Assembly (NCBI GenBank): GCA_016715895.1
Contig: JADJXH010000004.1
Coordinates: 1,302,001-1,366,000 of the forward strand
Direction of reading: 5' to 3'
Length of the DNA: 64,000 nucleotides
Source: Flavobacteriales bacterium
GTDB lineage: Bacteria; Bacteroidota; Bacteroidia; Flavobacteriales_F; PHOS-HE28
In this document: positions 27,583 to 36,315 of the stretch, piece after piece
How the letters are laid out: each line of letters opens with the position of its first letter
How positions within the stretch are numbered: the first letter of the stretch is position 1
Position numbers and translations under genes: made by a program
The notes under the pieces: generated by a model
The model's input: the letters and a program-made list of their open reading frames with translations, nothing else
Database searches by the model: none
Told to the model about the DNA's origin: nothing

Positions 27583-28887
27583 TCACATCACCTCGATCCG
27601 CGCGCCGATGGCGTTCAGTCGCCCCTCGATGTTCTGGTAACCGCGGCGGATCTGTTCGATGTTGTCGATGGTGCTGATGCCGTCGGCGCTGAGCGCGGCG
27701 ATCAGCAGCGACACGCCCGCGCGGATGTCGGGGCTGGTCATGCGGATGCCGCGCAGCGGGATCTGGAAGTCGTGGCCGATCACCAGGGCGCGGTGCGGAT
27801 CGCAGAGCGTGATCTGTGCGCCCATCTCGATGAGCTTGTCCACGAAGAACAGGCGGCTCTCGAACATCTTCTGGTGGATGAGCAAGCTGCCCTTGGCCTG
27901 GATGGCGGTGACCAGGACGATGCTGAGCAGGTCGGGTGTGAAGCCGGGCCAGGGCGCATCGGCCACGATCATCTGGCTGCCATCGATGAACCTGGTGATG
28001 GTGTAGTGCTCCTGGGCGGGCACGTGGATGTCGTCGCCTTGGCGCACCACGGCGATGCCGAGCCTGCGGAACACATCGGGGATCATGCCCAGGTGGTCGT
28101 ACCCGGTGTCCTTGATGGTGATCTCGCTGCGCGTCATGGCCGCCAGGCCGATGAAGGAGCCGATCTCGATCATGTCCGGCAGCAGGCGGTGCTCGGTGCC
28201 GCCCAGCTCCTTCACGCCATCGATGTGGATCAGGTTGCTCCCGATGCCGGTGATCTTCGCTCCCATGCGCACCAGCATGGTGCAGAGCTGCTGGATGTAG
28301 GGCTCGCAGGCGGCGTTGAAGAGGGTGGTGCGGCCCTCGGCGAGCACCGCGGCCATGATGATGTTGGCCGTTCCGGTGACGCTGGCCTCGTCGAGCAGCA
28401 TGTAGCAGCCGCGGAGCTGCGTGGCCTCGGCGCGGTAGAAACCCTCCCTGGCATCGTACGTGATCTTGGCGCCGAGCCGCTCGAAGCCGTTGAAGTGGGT
28501 GTCCATGCGGCGCCGGCCGATCTTGTCACCGCCGGGGCTGGGGATGTAGCCCCGGCCGAAGCGCGCCAGCGCCGGTCCGCAGACCATCACGCTTCCGCGC
28601 AGGCTGCCGCCCATGCGCTTGTATTCGGGGTCGAGGAAGAACTCCAGGTCCACGGTCTTCGCGGTGAAGCGGTACGAGCCCGTTCCGAGCGTCTCCACCT
28701 GCACGCCCATGGCGCGCAGCAGGTCGATGAGCTTGTTCACGTCCACGATGTCGGGCACGTTGTGGATCGTGACCGGTTCGCTGGTGAGCAGCACGGCGCA
28801 GAGGATCTGGAGGGCCTCGTTCTTGGCGCCCTGCGGCACCAGTTCACCCTTCAGGCGGCGCCCCCCTTCAATGCGGAAACTTCCCAT
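27583..28887 (-). CDS. murA: UDP-N-acetylglucosamine 1-carboxyvinyltransferase
   Basis: The product is 434 residues and catalyses the first committed step of peptidoglycan synthesis. It has the typical N-terminal KNEALQILCAVLL and the inside-out alpha/beta barrel repeats. In the active-site loop, PSPGGDKIGRRRMDTHF, residue 121 is Asp where most enzymes have Cys (E. coli Cys115), the residue alkylated by fosfomycin. Asp here is known in several lineages and makes the enzyme insensitive. The ATG at 28887 (MGSFRIEGG) fits the family. Confidence 0.96.
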   Translation of the reverse strand: MGSFRIEGGRRLKGELVPQGAKNEALQILCAVLLTSEPVTIHNVPDIVDVNKLIDLLRAMGVQVETLGTGSYRFTAKTVDLEFFLDPEYKRMGGSLRGSVMVCGPALARFGRGYIPSPGGDKIGRRRMDTHFNGFERLGAKITYDAREGFYRAEATQLRGCYMLLDEASVTGTANIIMAAVLAEGRTTLFNAACEPYIQQLCTMLVRMGAKITGIGSNLIHIDGVKELGGTEHRLLPDMIEIGSFIGLAAMTRSEITIKDTGYDHLGMIPDVFRRLGIAVVRQGDDIHVPAQEHYTITRFIDGSQMIVADAPWPGFTPDLLSIVLVTAIQAKGSLLIHQKMFESRLFFVDKLIEMGAQITLCDPHRALVIGHDFQIPLRGIRMTSPDIRAGVSLLIAALSADGISTIDNIEQIRRGYQNIEGRLNAIGARIEVM

Positions 28888-28993
28888 GGCATGGCACTTC
28901 GTGCTGCGAAGCAAGCGCCTGCGGATGGTGCTGCGCGACCGGCGCGCGGCGTGCTGCTAACAACAGGGGACTGACAACACCTGGCCGGGGGGC

Positions 28994-29653
28994 TCAGTAG
29001 CGACCGCCCTTCTTGTTGCGGTTGCGATGGCGCTTCTTGCCCCGTTTGCGCACCTCGGCCTCGTTGCGCGGGCCGCTGCGCTGGGCCTGCAGCAGGGCAT
29101 CGGTGCTGGCCAGCTGCTGGTCCTCCTTGAGCTTCACGCGCCCCTTGCTGAGGTCGGCCAGGTCCTTCAGGATCACCCCGTCGGGTACCGTGTCGCGGTT
29201 CCAGGTCAGGAACTGGCGCTTCATCAGGTTGGCGATGAGGTGGGCGTACGCATCGCGCTTCTCCCCCGCCTCCAGGGCGGCGCATTGCTCGATCATGCGC
29301 TCCACCAGCTTGCCGTAGTGGCCGAAGCGGATGGCCTTCTGCGGATAAGGCACGCGCTCCGGCCTGGTCTCCAGCTCCTCCGGCGAGGGTTTCGGGAAGG
29401 GACCGTCCACATCGAGCTTGAACTCGCTCATGATGTAGAGGTGGTCCCACAGGGTGCGGTCCGCGTTCTCGCTGTTGCGCAACTGGGGGTTCAGCCGGCC
29501 GATCACCTGGATGATGGCCTTGGCCAGGCGGGTGCGCTCGGCGCGGTCGTCCACGGCCATGCAGTGCTCCACCATGCGCTGTACGTGGCGGCCGTACTCA
29601 GGGATGATCAGGCGCGGACGGCGCGTGTTGTAGTCGTAGGCGACGGCGTTCAT
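28994..29653 (-). CDS. DUF4290 family protein
   Basis: The product is 219 residues. The segment PRLIIPEYGRHVQRMVEHCM and a later FGHYGKLVERMIEQCAAL are the repeated hallmark of DUF4290, a Bacteroidota family of unknown function. The C-terminus is very basic (KRGKKRHRNRNKKGGRY), suggesting nucleic-acid or ribosome contact. A minus-strand TACCTTTG (29704-29711) lies 51 bases before the ATG at 29653. It sits upstream of murA, which may be transcribed with it. Confidence 0.88.
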   Translation of the reverse strand: MNAVAYDYNTRRPRLIIPEYGRHVQRMVEHCMAVDDRAERTRLAKAIIQVIGRLNPQLRNSENADRTLWDHLYIMSEFKLDVDGPFPKPSPEELETRPERVPYPQKAIRFGHYGKLVERMIEQCAALEAGEKRDAYAHLIANLMKRQFLTWNRDTVPDGVILKDLADLSKGRVKLKEDQQLASTDALLQAQRSGPRNEAEVRKRGKKRHRNRNKKGGRY

Positions 29654-29703
29654 CGTTCGGAAGGGGCGTGGACCGCACCGGGCGGGTCGCACCGGGGTCA
29701 GCG

Positions 29704-29711
29704 CAAAGGTA
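29704..29711 (-). promoter_or_regulatory. -7 box for DUF4290 gene
   Basis: The plus-strand CAAAGGTA reads TACCTTTG on the minus strand, an exact TAnnTTTG match. No -33 TTG is well placed. Confidence 0.45.
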
Positions 29712-29811
29712 GGGGAAGGGCCCTTAGGCCCGGCCACGGTTCGATCCGCTGCCCGCGAACCGATCCCGGCGTCAGGGTGTTACCTTGGACGTTCGAAACA
29801 TCACACGTACC

Positions 29812-30504
29812 ATGCGCATCCTCATCACGCTCGGACTGGCCACCTGCGTCCTTCACCTGGGGGCCCAGGAATTCGCCCACACCTTCGGTTCCACGAAGGC
29901 GGTGCCGGAGACCTTCAGCCTGGACAAGTCCGGCTGTCGCGACAACATGGCGCTGGCGGCGGGCTTCCGCTACACACGACCGCTCGGCGAGCGGTTCGGC
30001 CTGGGTTTCGGCGTGGCGCATGAATGGCGCCGTGCCAGTGCCGAACAGGAGACCCCGGACGGTACGGTGCCGCTCAATGAGGTGGAGGGCCGTGGCGTCC
30101 TGCTTCAGGTGTTGGGTCAGTACAAGCTGTTCACCTGTGCCAGCAAGTGCGGAGGCACCTTCGGCCTGATGATGGGCGCGGACGTGTCATTGCCCTACCG
30201 CACGAATGCCCTGCGGTTCGATGCCAGCGGGTCCGAGCTTTCGAGCGGCCGTGTGGATGCGCCGTTCCAGCCGGGGTTGGCGCTTCGCGCCGGCGTGCGT
30301 TACGCGATCCCGTTGTGCCACAGCATGGGCTTCTTCATGGAGCCGCAGGTGGTGTACAAGGCCGTTCTGGACCGCACGGATGAAGCGTTCGTGGAGGGAC
30401 GGGGCGGAAACCGGCTCGGCGATCGCCTGGGCATGGGGATGCAGGGCGGGGTGTACCTCTCCCTGGCCGGTGGCTGCCCGATGAAGCAGGCCCAGGGCAA
30501 CTGA
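29812..30504 (+). CDS. Secreted outer membrane beta-barrel-like protein
   Basis: The product is 230 residues. A signal peptide (MRILITLGLATCVLHLGAQ) is followed by alternating beta strands and small loops (FRYTRPLGERFGLGFGVAH, then AGVRYAIPLC). It has several Cys residues (KLFTCASKCGG; SLAGGCP). No family was recognised; it probably forms a small outer-membrane barrel. It is convergent with the helicase gene, only 9 bases between stops. Confidence 0.7.
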   Translation: MRILITLGLATCVLHLGAQEFAHTFGSTKAVPETFSLDKSGCRDNMALAAGFRYTRPLGERFGLGFGVAHEWRRASAEQETPDGTVPLNEVEGRGVLLQVLGQYKLFTCASKCGGTFGLMMGADVSLPYRTNALRFDASGSELSSGRVDAPFQPGLALRAGVRYAIPLCHSMGFFMEPQVVYKAVLDRTDEAFVEGRGGNRLGDRLGMGMQGGVYLSLAGGCPMKQAQGN

Positions 30505-30513
30505 GCCGGAGGT

Positions 30514-32898
30514 TCAGCCCTCGATCACCCGCAGTTTCGCGAACCGCAGAAGCAGTTGCTTCTGTCCCGCGGTGGGGAAGAACACCGTGGCCTTCAGGTC
30601 CGGTGCACGACCCTCGATCTTGAGCACCTTGCCCCGGCCGAACCGCTCGTGCTCCACGGTCATGCCTTCGGCGAGCTCGGGCGACGGTTCGCCCAGGCTG
30701 CTGGTGGCCTCCAGCGGTGCTCCGCCATCGGAGATGCGCTTCAGGTTCTTGCGCTGCGGCGGTGGAGGGGCCGGTCGGGATGAAGGAACGGGACGCGCCG
30801 GAGGGGCTGAGGGTTCGCGACCGGATAACGACCTCCCGCCCGCTTCGGCAGCGGGCCTGTCGAAGGCTCCGGCACGGCTGGCCCAGGGCGGTGCGATGGT
30901 CCGGCGCTCGGTGAAGCCCGAAGTAGCGCGGGTGTTGGCCGCGGGCATCTCCAGGTACTTCGGGTCGATCTCGTCGATGAAGCGGCTGGGCTCGCCTGCG
31001 GTGAGCTGCCCCCACTTGTAGCGGCTCATGGCGTAGCTCAAGGTGGCGCGGACACGGGCCCGGGTGAGGGCCACGTAGAACAGGCGGCGCTCCTCCTCCA
31101 GGTCGGCGCGGGTGGTCACGCTCATCTGGTTGGGGAAGAGCTCCTCCTCCAGCCCCACGATGTGCACATAGGAGAACTCCAGCCCCTTGGCGCTGTGGAT
31201 GGTCATCAGGCTCACGCGGTCCGTGTCGTTCGGGTCCTCGTTGTCCGCGTCGGTCAGCAGCGCCACATCGATGAGGAAATCGGAAAGGGTGCGTGGCGCA
31301 TCGGTGCCTTCCTGGGCATCGCTGAAGGCCTTCATGCCGGCGAGCAGTTCCTGGATGTTCTCGTACCGGCTCACGCCTTCGGGGGTCTTGTCGGCGAAGA
31401 GGTCGCTGAGCAGGCCGGTGGTGCGTGCGATGTACTCCCCCAGGGCGTGGGCGCTCTGGTCCGCGAGCATGGTGCGGAAGCTGCGGATCATCAGCACGAA
31501 CTCGGCCAGGCGCTTGCGCATGCCGTCGTGCACATCGAGCTCGCCGAGGTGCGCGTTCAGCAGGTCCCACACGCTGATGGAGCGGTCACCGGCGGCCACC
31601 ATGAGCTTTTCCACGGTGGTCTGCCCGATGCCGCGCGCGGGGTAGTTTATGATGCGCTTGAGCGCCTCCTCGTCGTTGGGGTTGCAGGTGAGGCGGAAGT
31701 AGGCCAGCAGGTCCTTGATCTCCTTCCGCTGGTAGAAGCTGAGCCCGCCATGGATGCGGTAGGGGATGTTGAGCTTGCGCAGGGCCTCCTCCATGCTCCT
31801 GCTCTGGGCGTTGGTGCGGTAAAGGATGGCGAACTCCTTGTTGGCCACCTGGCGCTGCATGCGCATCTCGAAGATGCTGTGCGACACGAAGGCACCCTCC
31901 TCATTGTCGCTCATGGCCCGGTGCACCAGGATGCGTTCGCCCTCCGGGTTGTCGGTCCAGACCGTCTTGCGGATCTGGTCGCGGTTCTTGTCGATCACCG
32001 AGTTGGCGGCGCCGACGATGATCTTGGTGCTGCGGTAGTTCTGTTCGAGCTTGAAGAGGGTGTGGTCCGGATAGTCCTTCCGGAAGTTGAGGATGTTCTG
32101 GATGTTGGCGCCGCGGAAGGCATAGATGCTCTGGCTGTCGTCGCCCACCACGGTGAGGTTCTCGTGCCGCGCGGCCAGGGTGCGCACGATGTTGTACTGC
32201 GCCAGGTTGGTGTCCTGGTACTCGTCCACCAGGATGTACCGGAAGCGCTGCTGGTACTTCAGCATGGCGTCCGGATGGTCGCGGAAGAGCAGGTTGGTGT
32301 TGAAGAGCAGGTCGTCGAAGTCCATGGCCCCGGCGCGGAAACAGCGCTCGGCGTAGGCCTTGTAGAGCTCGCCGAGCCTCGGGCGCATCGCGGCGGCATC
32401 GGCGGCCATCAGCTCCGCGTTGTTCAGGTACTCCAGGGGCCCGATGAGGTTGTTCTTGGCGATGCTGATGCGGCCATGGACCTGGTTGGGCTTGTACAGC
32501 TTGTCATCCAGCTGCCACTCCTTGAGGATGGTCTTGATCAGCGATCGGCTGTCGTCGGTGTCGTAGATGGTGAAGTCCTTGGGGTAGCCGAGCTTGTCGG
32601 CCTCGGCGCGCAGGATGCGGGCGAACACGCTGTGGAAGGTGCCCATCCACAGGTTGGCGGCCTCGCCGCGCCCCACCACCTGGGCGATGCGCTCCTTCAT
32701 CTCGCGGGCCGCCTTGTTGGTGAAGGTGAGGGCGAGGACGCGGAAGGCATCGACCCCCTTCACGGCGAGGAGGTGGGCGATGCGCACGGTGAGCACGCGG
32801 GTCTTTCCCGAGCCGGCACCGGCGATCACGAGGTTGGGCCCATCGGTGTGCACCACCGCGGCGTGCTGTGCCTCGTTGAGTCCCTTGAGGTGTTCCAT
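30514..32898 (-). CDS. UvrD/PcrA family ATP-dependent DNA helicase
   Basis: The product is 794 residues. It is a superfamily 1A 3'-5' helicase with motif I AGAGSGKTRVL, motif II VDEYQDTN, motif III GDDSQSIYAFRGAN, motif IV EQNYRST, motif V MTIHSAKGLEFSYVH and motif VI RLFYVALTRAR. A Pro-rich linker leads to a C-terminal Tudor-like domain (VEHERFGRGKVLKIEG), as in PcrA. It acts in excision repair and in removing stalled complexes. The ATG at 32898 (MEHLKGLNEAQHAAV) is the family start; open frame upstream overlaps other genes. Confidence 0.95.
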   Translation of the reverse strand: MEHLKGLNEAQHAAVVHTDGPNLVIAGAGSGKTRVLTVRIAHLLAVKGVDAFRVLALTFTNKAAREMKERIAQVVGRGEAANLWMGTFHSVFARILRAEADKLGYPKDFTIYDTDDSRSLIKTILKEWQLDDKLYKPNQVHGRISIAKNNLIGPLEYLNNAELMAADAAAMRPRLGELYKAYAERCFRAGAMDFDDLLFNTNLLFRDHPDAMLKYQQRFRYILVDEYQDTNLAQYNIVRTLAARHENLTVVGDDSQSIYAFRGANIQNILNFRKDYPDHTLFKLEQNYRSTKIIVGAANSVIDKNRDQIRKTVWTDNPEGERILVHRAMSDNEEGAFVSHSIFEMRMQRQVANKEFAILYRTNAQSRSMEEALRKLNIPYRIHGGLSFYQRKEIKDLLAYFRLTCNPNDEEALKRIINYPARGIGQTTVEKLMVAAGDRSISVWDLLNAHLGELDVHDGMRKRLAEFVLMIRSFRTMLADQSAHALGEYIARTTGLLSDLFADKTPEGVSRYENIQELLAGMKAFSDAQEGTDAPRTLSDFLIDVALLTDADNEDPNDTDRVSLMTIHSAKGLEFSYVHIVGLEEELFPNQMSVTTRADLEEERRLFYVALTRARVRATLSYAMSRYKWGQLTAGEPSRFIDEIDPKYLEMPAANTRATSGFTERRTIAPPWASRAGAFDRPAAEAGGRSLSGREPSAPPARPVPSSRPAPPPPQRKNLKRISDGGAPLEATSSLGEPSPELAEGMTVEHERFGRGKVLKIEGRAPDLKATVFFPTAGQKQLLLRFAKLRVIEG

Positions 32899-32930
32899 GG
32901 AGGTGCGAAAGGTAGCCCGCCGGGCAGGCT

Positions 32931-33746
32931 TCACCGCCGGATCAGGAAGGCGACATCCAATGCGTAAAGCGTGCTGCTCCGCATCGCGGTGAGGTCCGTT
33001 CCGTGCAGCCACATCAACCCGGTGCCCCATTGTCCGCGTGCGCTCAGGTCCACCCGCTTGCCGATGCGGAAGCCCGCCTGAAGACAGGCCGAGGCGCGCA
33101 GGTAGGTGCATGCCCGCACGGCCACGCTGCGGTCCAGGAAGGTGGTCTCGGTGGCGGTGCCGTTCACCTCGTCGGTGCGGATGCCGGTGGCGGTGAGGGC
33201 ACCCGATCCGGCGTGCCCCAGCTCGGCGACCAGGCCGGGCCGAAGGAAGAAACTGTTGCTGAGGAAGAGGGTCCAATAGGGTCCGCCGCCGATGGCGATC
33301 TCCAGCTGCGAGATGGAGTAGAGATACTCGACGGTGCGTGCGGTGTCGCCCAGCAGGCTGTCGGTGTGGAAGAAGAGGTTGAACAGCCGGGGCTGGAGGG
33401 CCAGATGCATCGTCCAGCCGTGCTCGCTGTTGCGACCATCGCGAAGGCGGGCCAGGGCGAAGCGCGGACCGAAGCTGCCGCCGATGGCCGTGCTCGAGTA
33501 CCCGAAGTAGTAGTCGGAGGGCTTTCCGGCGAGCGGAGGAGGGGCCTCGCGGCAGAACTGTGCGAAGCGGTCGAAGCCCATGGGACCGTGGTTCTCCAGC
33601 GTGACGCCCATGATGCCCCCGATGGCCCGCAGCTTCAGGGGGCCTTTCACGGGTTCGTGCCAGAAGGCGGAGTCGGCCGGGTCCTGCGCGGATGCGGTGC
33701 CCGCACCGAGGAGGACGGCGAGCAGGAAAAGCGATGCGCGCGGCAT
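32931..33746 (-). CDS. Secreted hypothetical outer membrane protein
   Basis: The product is 271 residues with a signal peptide (MPRASLFLLAVLLGAGTASAQ). Gly- and aromatic-rich strands (YYFGYSSTAIGGSFGPRFAL, then PYWTLFLSNSFFLRPGLVAE) suggest an outer-membrane beta-barrel. No family was recognised. It lies between enolase and the UvrD/PcrA helicase on the same strand with gaps of 36 and 32 bases, so it may be co-transcribed. The minus strand reads TACCTTCG at 33770-33777. Confidence 0.7.
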   Translation of the reverse strand: MPRASLFLLAVLLGAGTASAQDPADSAFWHEPVKGPLKLRAIGGIMGVTLENHGPMGFDRFAQFCREAPPPLAGKPSDYYFGYSSTAIGGSFGPRFALARLRDGRNSEHGWTMHLALQPRLFNLFFHTDSLLGDTARTVEYLYSISQLEIAIGGGPYWTLFLSNSFFLRPGLVAELGHAGSGALTATGIRTDEVNGTATETTFLDRSVAVRACTYLRASACLQAGFRIGKRVDLSARGQWGTGLMWLHGTDLTAMRSSTLYALDVAFLIRR

Positions 33747-33782
33747 GGAGCGGCCCGAAGGGGCTCCCGCGAAGGTAGCCGC

Positions 33783-35069
33783 TCAGCGCCCGAAGCGCAG
33801 GGCCTTCCCGGGATAGCGGCCGCTCCTGCTCAACTGCTCCTCGATGCGCAGCAGTTGGTTGTACTTCGCGATCCGGTCGCTGCGGCTGGCGCTGCCCGTC
33901 TTGATCATACCGCAGTTGGTGGCCACGGCCAGGTCGGCGATGGTGCTGTCCTCCGTTTCCCCGCTGCGATGGCTCATCACGGCGGAATAGCCGGCGCGGT
34001 GGGCCATGTCCACGGCCTCCAGGGTCTCGGTCAAGGTGCCGATCTGGTTCACCTTCACGAGGATGCTGTTGGCGATGCCCTTGTCGATGCCTTCTGCGAG
34101 CCGCGCGGTGTTGGTCACGAACAGGTCGTCGCCCACCAGTTGGATGGTTGACCCCACGGCTTCGGTGAGCTTCTTCCAGCCGGCCCAGTCGTCCTCGGCC
34201 ATGCCGTCCTCGATGCTCACGATGGGATAGCGCTTGCACCAGTCCTTCCAGAAGGCCACCATCTCGTCGCTGGTGAGGCTGTCACCGGTGCTCTCCAGCA
34301 CGTACCGCTTCTTCTTCGCGTCGTAGAACTCCGTGCTGGCGCAGTCCAGGGCGAGCACGATGTCCTCGCCAGGGCGGTAGCCAGCCTTCTCGATGGCCTG
34401 CATCACCACCTTGAGGGCCTCTTCGTTGCTGGGCAGGTCGGGGGCGAAGCCGCCCTCATCGCCCACGTTGGTGGCCAGGCCGCGGGCCTTCAGCACGGCC
34501 TTGAGGTGGTGGAACACCTCGGCCCCCATGCGCAGCCCCTGTGCGAAGCTGGTGGCGCCGACGGGCATGATCATGAACTCCTGGACGTCCACCTTGTTGT
34601 CCGCGTGGGCACCGCCGTTGAGGATGTTCATCAGAGGCACCGGCAGGGTGCAGGCGTTCGCCCCGCCGACATACCGGTACAGGGGCAGGCCGGCCTGGCT
34701 GGCGGCGGCCTTGGCCACGGCCAGGCTCACGCCCAGGATGGCGTTGGCGCCCAGGTTGCTCTTGTTCGGCGTGCCGTCCAGGCCCATCATCGCCTTGTCG
34801 ATCAAGGCCTGCTGATCCACGGGTGCACCGTGCAGTTCGCTGTTCAGCGTGGTGTTCACATGCTCCACGGCCTTGGTGACACCCTTGCCGAGGTAGCGCT
34901 TCTTGTCGCCGTCGCGCAGTTCCACGGCCTCGTGGGCGCCGGTGCTGGCACCGCTGGGGACGGCGGCCCGGCCCATATGGCCCTCATCGGTGAACACCTC
35001 CACCTCGATGGTGGGATTGCCGCGTGAATCGAGGATTTCTCGGGCTTGGATCTTGGCGATCAGGCTCAT
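33783..35069 (-). CDS. eno: Enolase
   Basis: The product is 428 residues. It converts 2-phosphoglycerate to phosphoenolpyruvate in glycolysis. It starts MSLIAKIQAREILDSRGNP and contains the GASTGAHEAVELRDGD loop. The metal and catalytic residues lie within VSIEDGMAEDDWAGWK, LVKVNQIGTLTET and SHRSGETEDSTIADLAVAT. The enzyme is cytoplasmic and also part of the RNA degradosome in some bacteria. The gene follows carA by 39 bases. Confidence 0.97.
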   Translation of the reverse strand: MSLIAKIQAREILDSRGNPTIEVEVFTDEGHMGRAAVPSGASTGAHEAVELRDGDKKRYLGKGVTKAVEHVNTTLNSELHGAPVDQQALIDKAMMGLDGTPNKSNLGANAILGVSLAVAKAAASQAGLPLYRYVGGANACTLPVPLMNILNGGAHADNKVDVQEFMIMPVGATSFAQGLRMGAEVFHHLKAVLKARGLATNVGDEGGFAPDLPSNEEALKVVMQAIEKAGYRPGEDIVLALDCASTEFYDAKKKRYVLESTGDSLTSDEMVAFWKDWCKRYPIVSIEDGMAEDDWAGWKKLTEAVGSTIQLVGDDLFVTNTARLAEGIDKGIANSILVKVNQIGTLTETLEAVDMAHRAGYSAVMSHRSGETEDSTIADLAVATNCGMIKTGSASRSDRIAKYNQLLRIEEQLSRSGRYPGKALRFGR

Positions 35070-35108
35070 GGGGAAAGCGGAAAGGGAAAGGCGGGATCGG
35101 GGCGCGTC

Positions 35109-36245
35109 CTAAGCGGTCTGGTGAAGGGACCTTGGTACGGGGGAATGCGCCTTCATGTTCGCCACGAAGTCGTCGAAGAGGTAGCGCGCATCGTTGGGGC
35201 CGGGGCCGGCCTCCGGGTGGTGTTGCACGCTGAAGACCGGACGGTCCTTCAACCGGATGCCTGCGATGCTGCCGTCGTTGAGGTGCACGTGGGTGATGAG
35301 CACGTGCGGATGCGCCTCGGCCTGCGCACGACGGGCCACGAACCCGTGGTTCTGGCTGGTGATCTCGTCGTGCCCGGTCACCAGGTTCTTCACCGGGTGG
35401 TTGATGCCACGATGGCCGTGATGCATCTTCTCGGTGCCGATGCCGAGGCTTTCGGCGAGCAGTTGATGCCCCAGGCAGATGCCGAACACGGGCAGGCCGC
35501 TGTCGCGGATGGCGGTCACCAGCGCCACGCTGGCGGGCATCGCCGCCGGGTCACCCGGGCCGTTGCTCAACAGGAAGCCACCTGGCCGCCAGGCGAGCAT
35601 CTCATGCAGCGGGGTGTGCATGGGAAAGACACGCACGAGGCAGCCCCGTTCGGTGAGGCAGCGCAGGATGTTTGTCTTCACCCCGAAGTCCACCAGGGCC
35701 ACGCGATGGGGCGAGGCCGGGTCGCCGGTCTCGAAGGCCACGGGGGTGGTCACCCGGCTGCTCAGCTCCAGGCCGGCCATGGAGGGCACGGCGGCCAATC
35801 GGTCACCCAGGCGCCGGGGGTCGAGTTCGGTGCTGCTGATCAGGGCGTTCTGCGCGCCGTGGTCGCGGATGTGGCGCACCAGCCGGCGGGTATCCACCTC
35901 ACTGATGCCCACGATGCCGGCCTGCCGCAGGTGGTCCTCCAGCGAGCCGGTCCCACCGGGTCGGCTCCAGACCTCGCTGAATTTCTTGACCACCAGACCG
36001 GCGATGGTCACGCGGGCGCTCTCTTCCTCCCCGGCCTTGACGCCATAGTTGCCGATGTGTGGGCTGGCCATCACCATGAGCTGACCGGTGTAGCTGGGGT
36101 CGGAGAAGATCTCCTGATACCCGGTCATCCCCGTATTGAAACAGATCTCGCCGGTGGCGATGCCCTGTGCGCCGATGGCGCGGCCCTCGAACAAGGTGCC
36201 ATCCGCGAGCAACAGGGCGGCCTTGGGGCGTTGGCTGACCAACAT
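35109..36245 (-). CDS. carA: Carbamoyl-phosphate synthase small subunit
   Basis: The product is 378 residues, a class I glutamine amidotransferase. It supplies ammonia from glutamine to CarB for arginine and pyrimidine synthesis. The nucleophile Cys is in FGICLGHQLL, with the His/Glu pair in FSVQHHPEAGPGP. The N-terminal CarA domain has FNTGMTGYQEIFSDPSY. carB is not in the window. A perfect -7 box (minus TATCTTTG) ends 7 bases before the ATG, so the message is probably nearly leaderless. Confidence 0.96.
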   Translation of the reverse strand: MLVSQRPKAALLLADGTLFEGRAIGAQGIATGEICFNTGMTGYQEIFSDPSYTGQLMVMASPHIGNYGVKAGEEESARVTIAGLVVKKFSEVWSRPGGTGSLEDHLRQAGIVGISEVDTRRLVRHIRDHGAQNALISSTELDPRRLGDRLAAVPSMAGLELSSRVTTPVAFETGDPASPHRVALVDFGVKTNILRCLTERGCLVRVFPMHTPLHEMLAWRPGGFLLSNGPGDPAAMPASVALVTAIRDSGLPVFGICLGHQLLAESLGIGTEKMHHGHRGINHPVKNLVTGHDEITSQNHGFVARRAQAEAHPHVLITHVHLNDGSIAGIRLKDRPVFSVQHHPEAGPGPNDARYLFDDFVANMKAHSPVPRSLHQTA

Positions 36246-36252
36246 CGGGCGT

Positions 36253-36260
36253 CAAAGATA
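36253..36260 (-). promoter_or_regulatory. -7 box for carA
   Basis: The plus-strand CAAAGATA is TATCTTTG on the minus strand, an exact match to TAnnTTTG. Only 7 bases separate it from the start codon. Confidence 0.5.
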
Positions 36261-36315
36261 CCGGGCCGGGCCTTCGGCCATCGGGCCTTTTGTCCACACC
36301 TGTGGGATCGGGGCC

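Noticed and set aside
32899..34239. 447-codon upstream extension of the UvrD/PcrA-like helicase
   Set aside because: The extension overlaps the barrel gene and enolase in another frame and has no similarity; the family start is at 32898.
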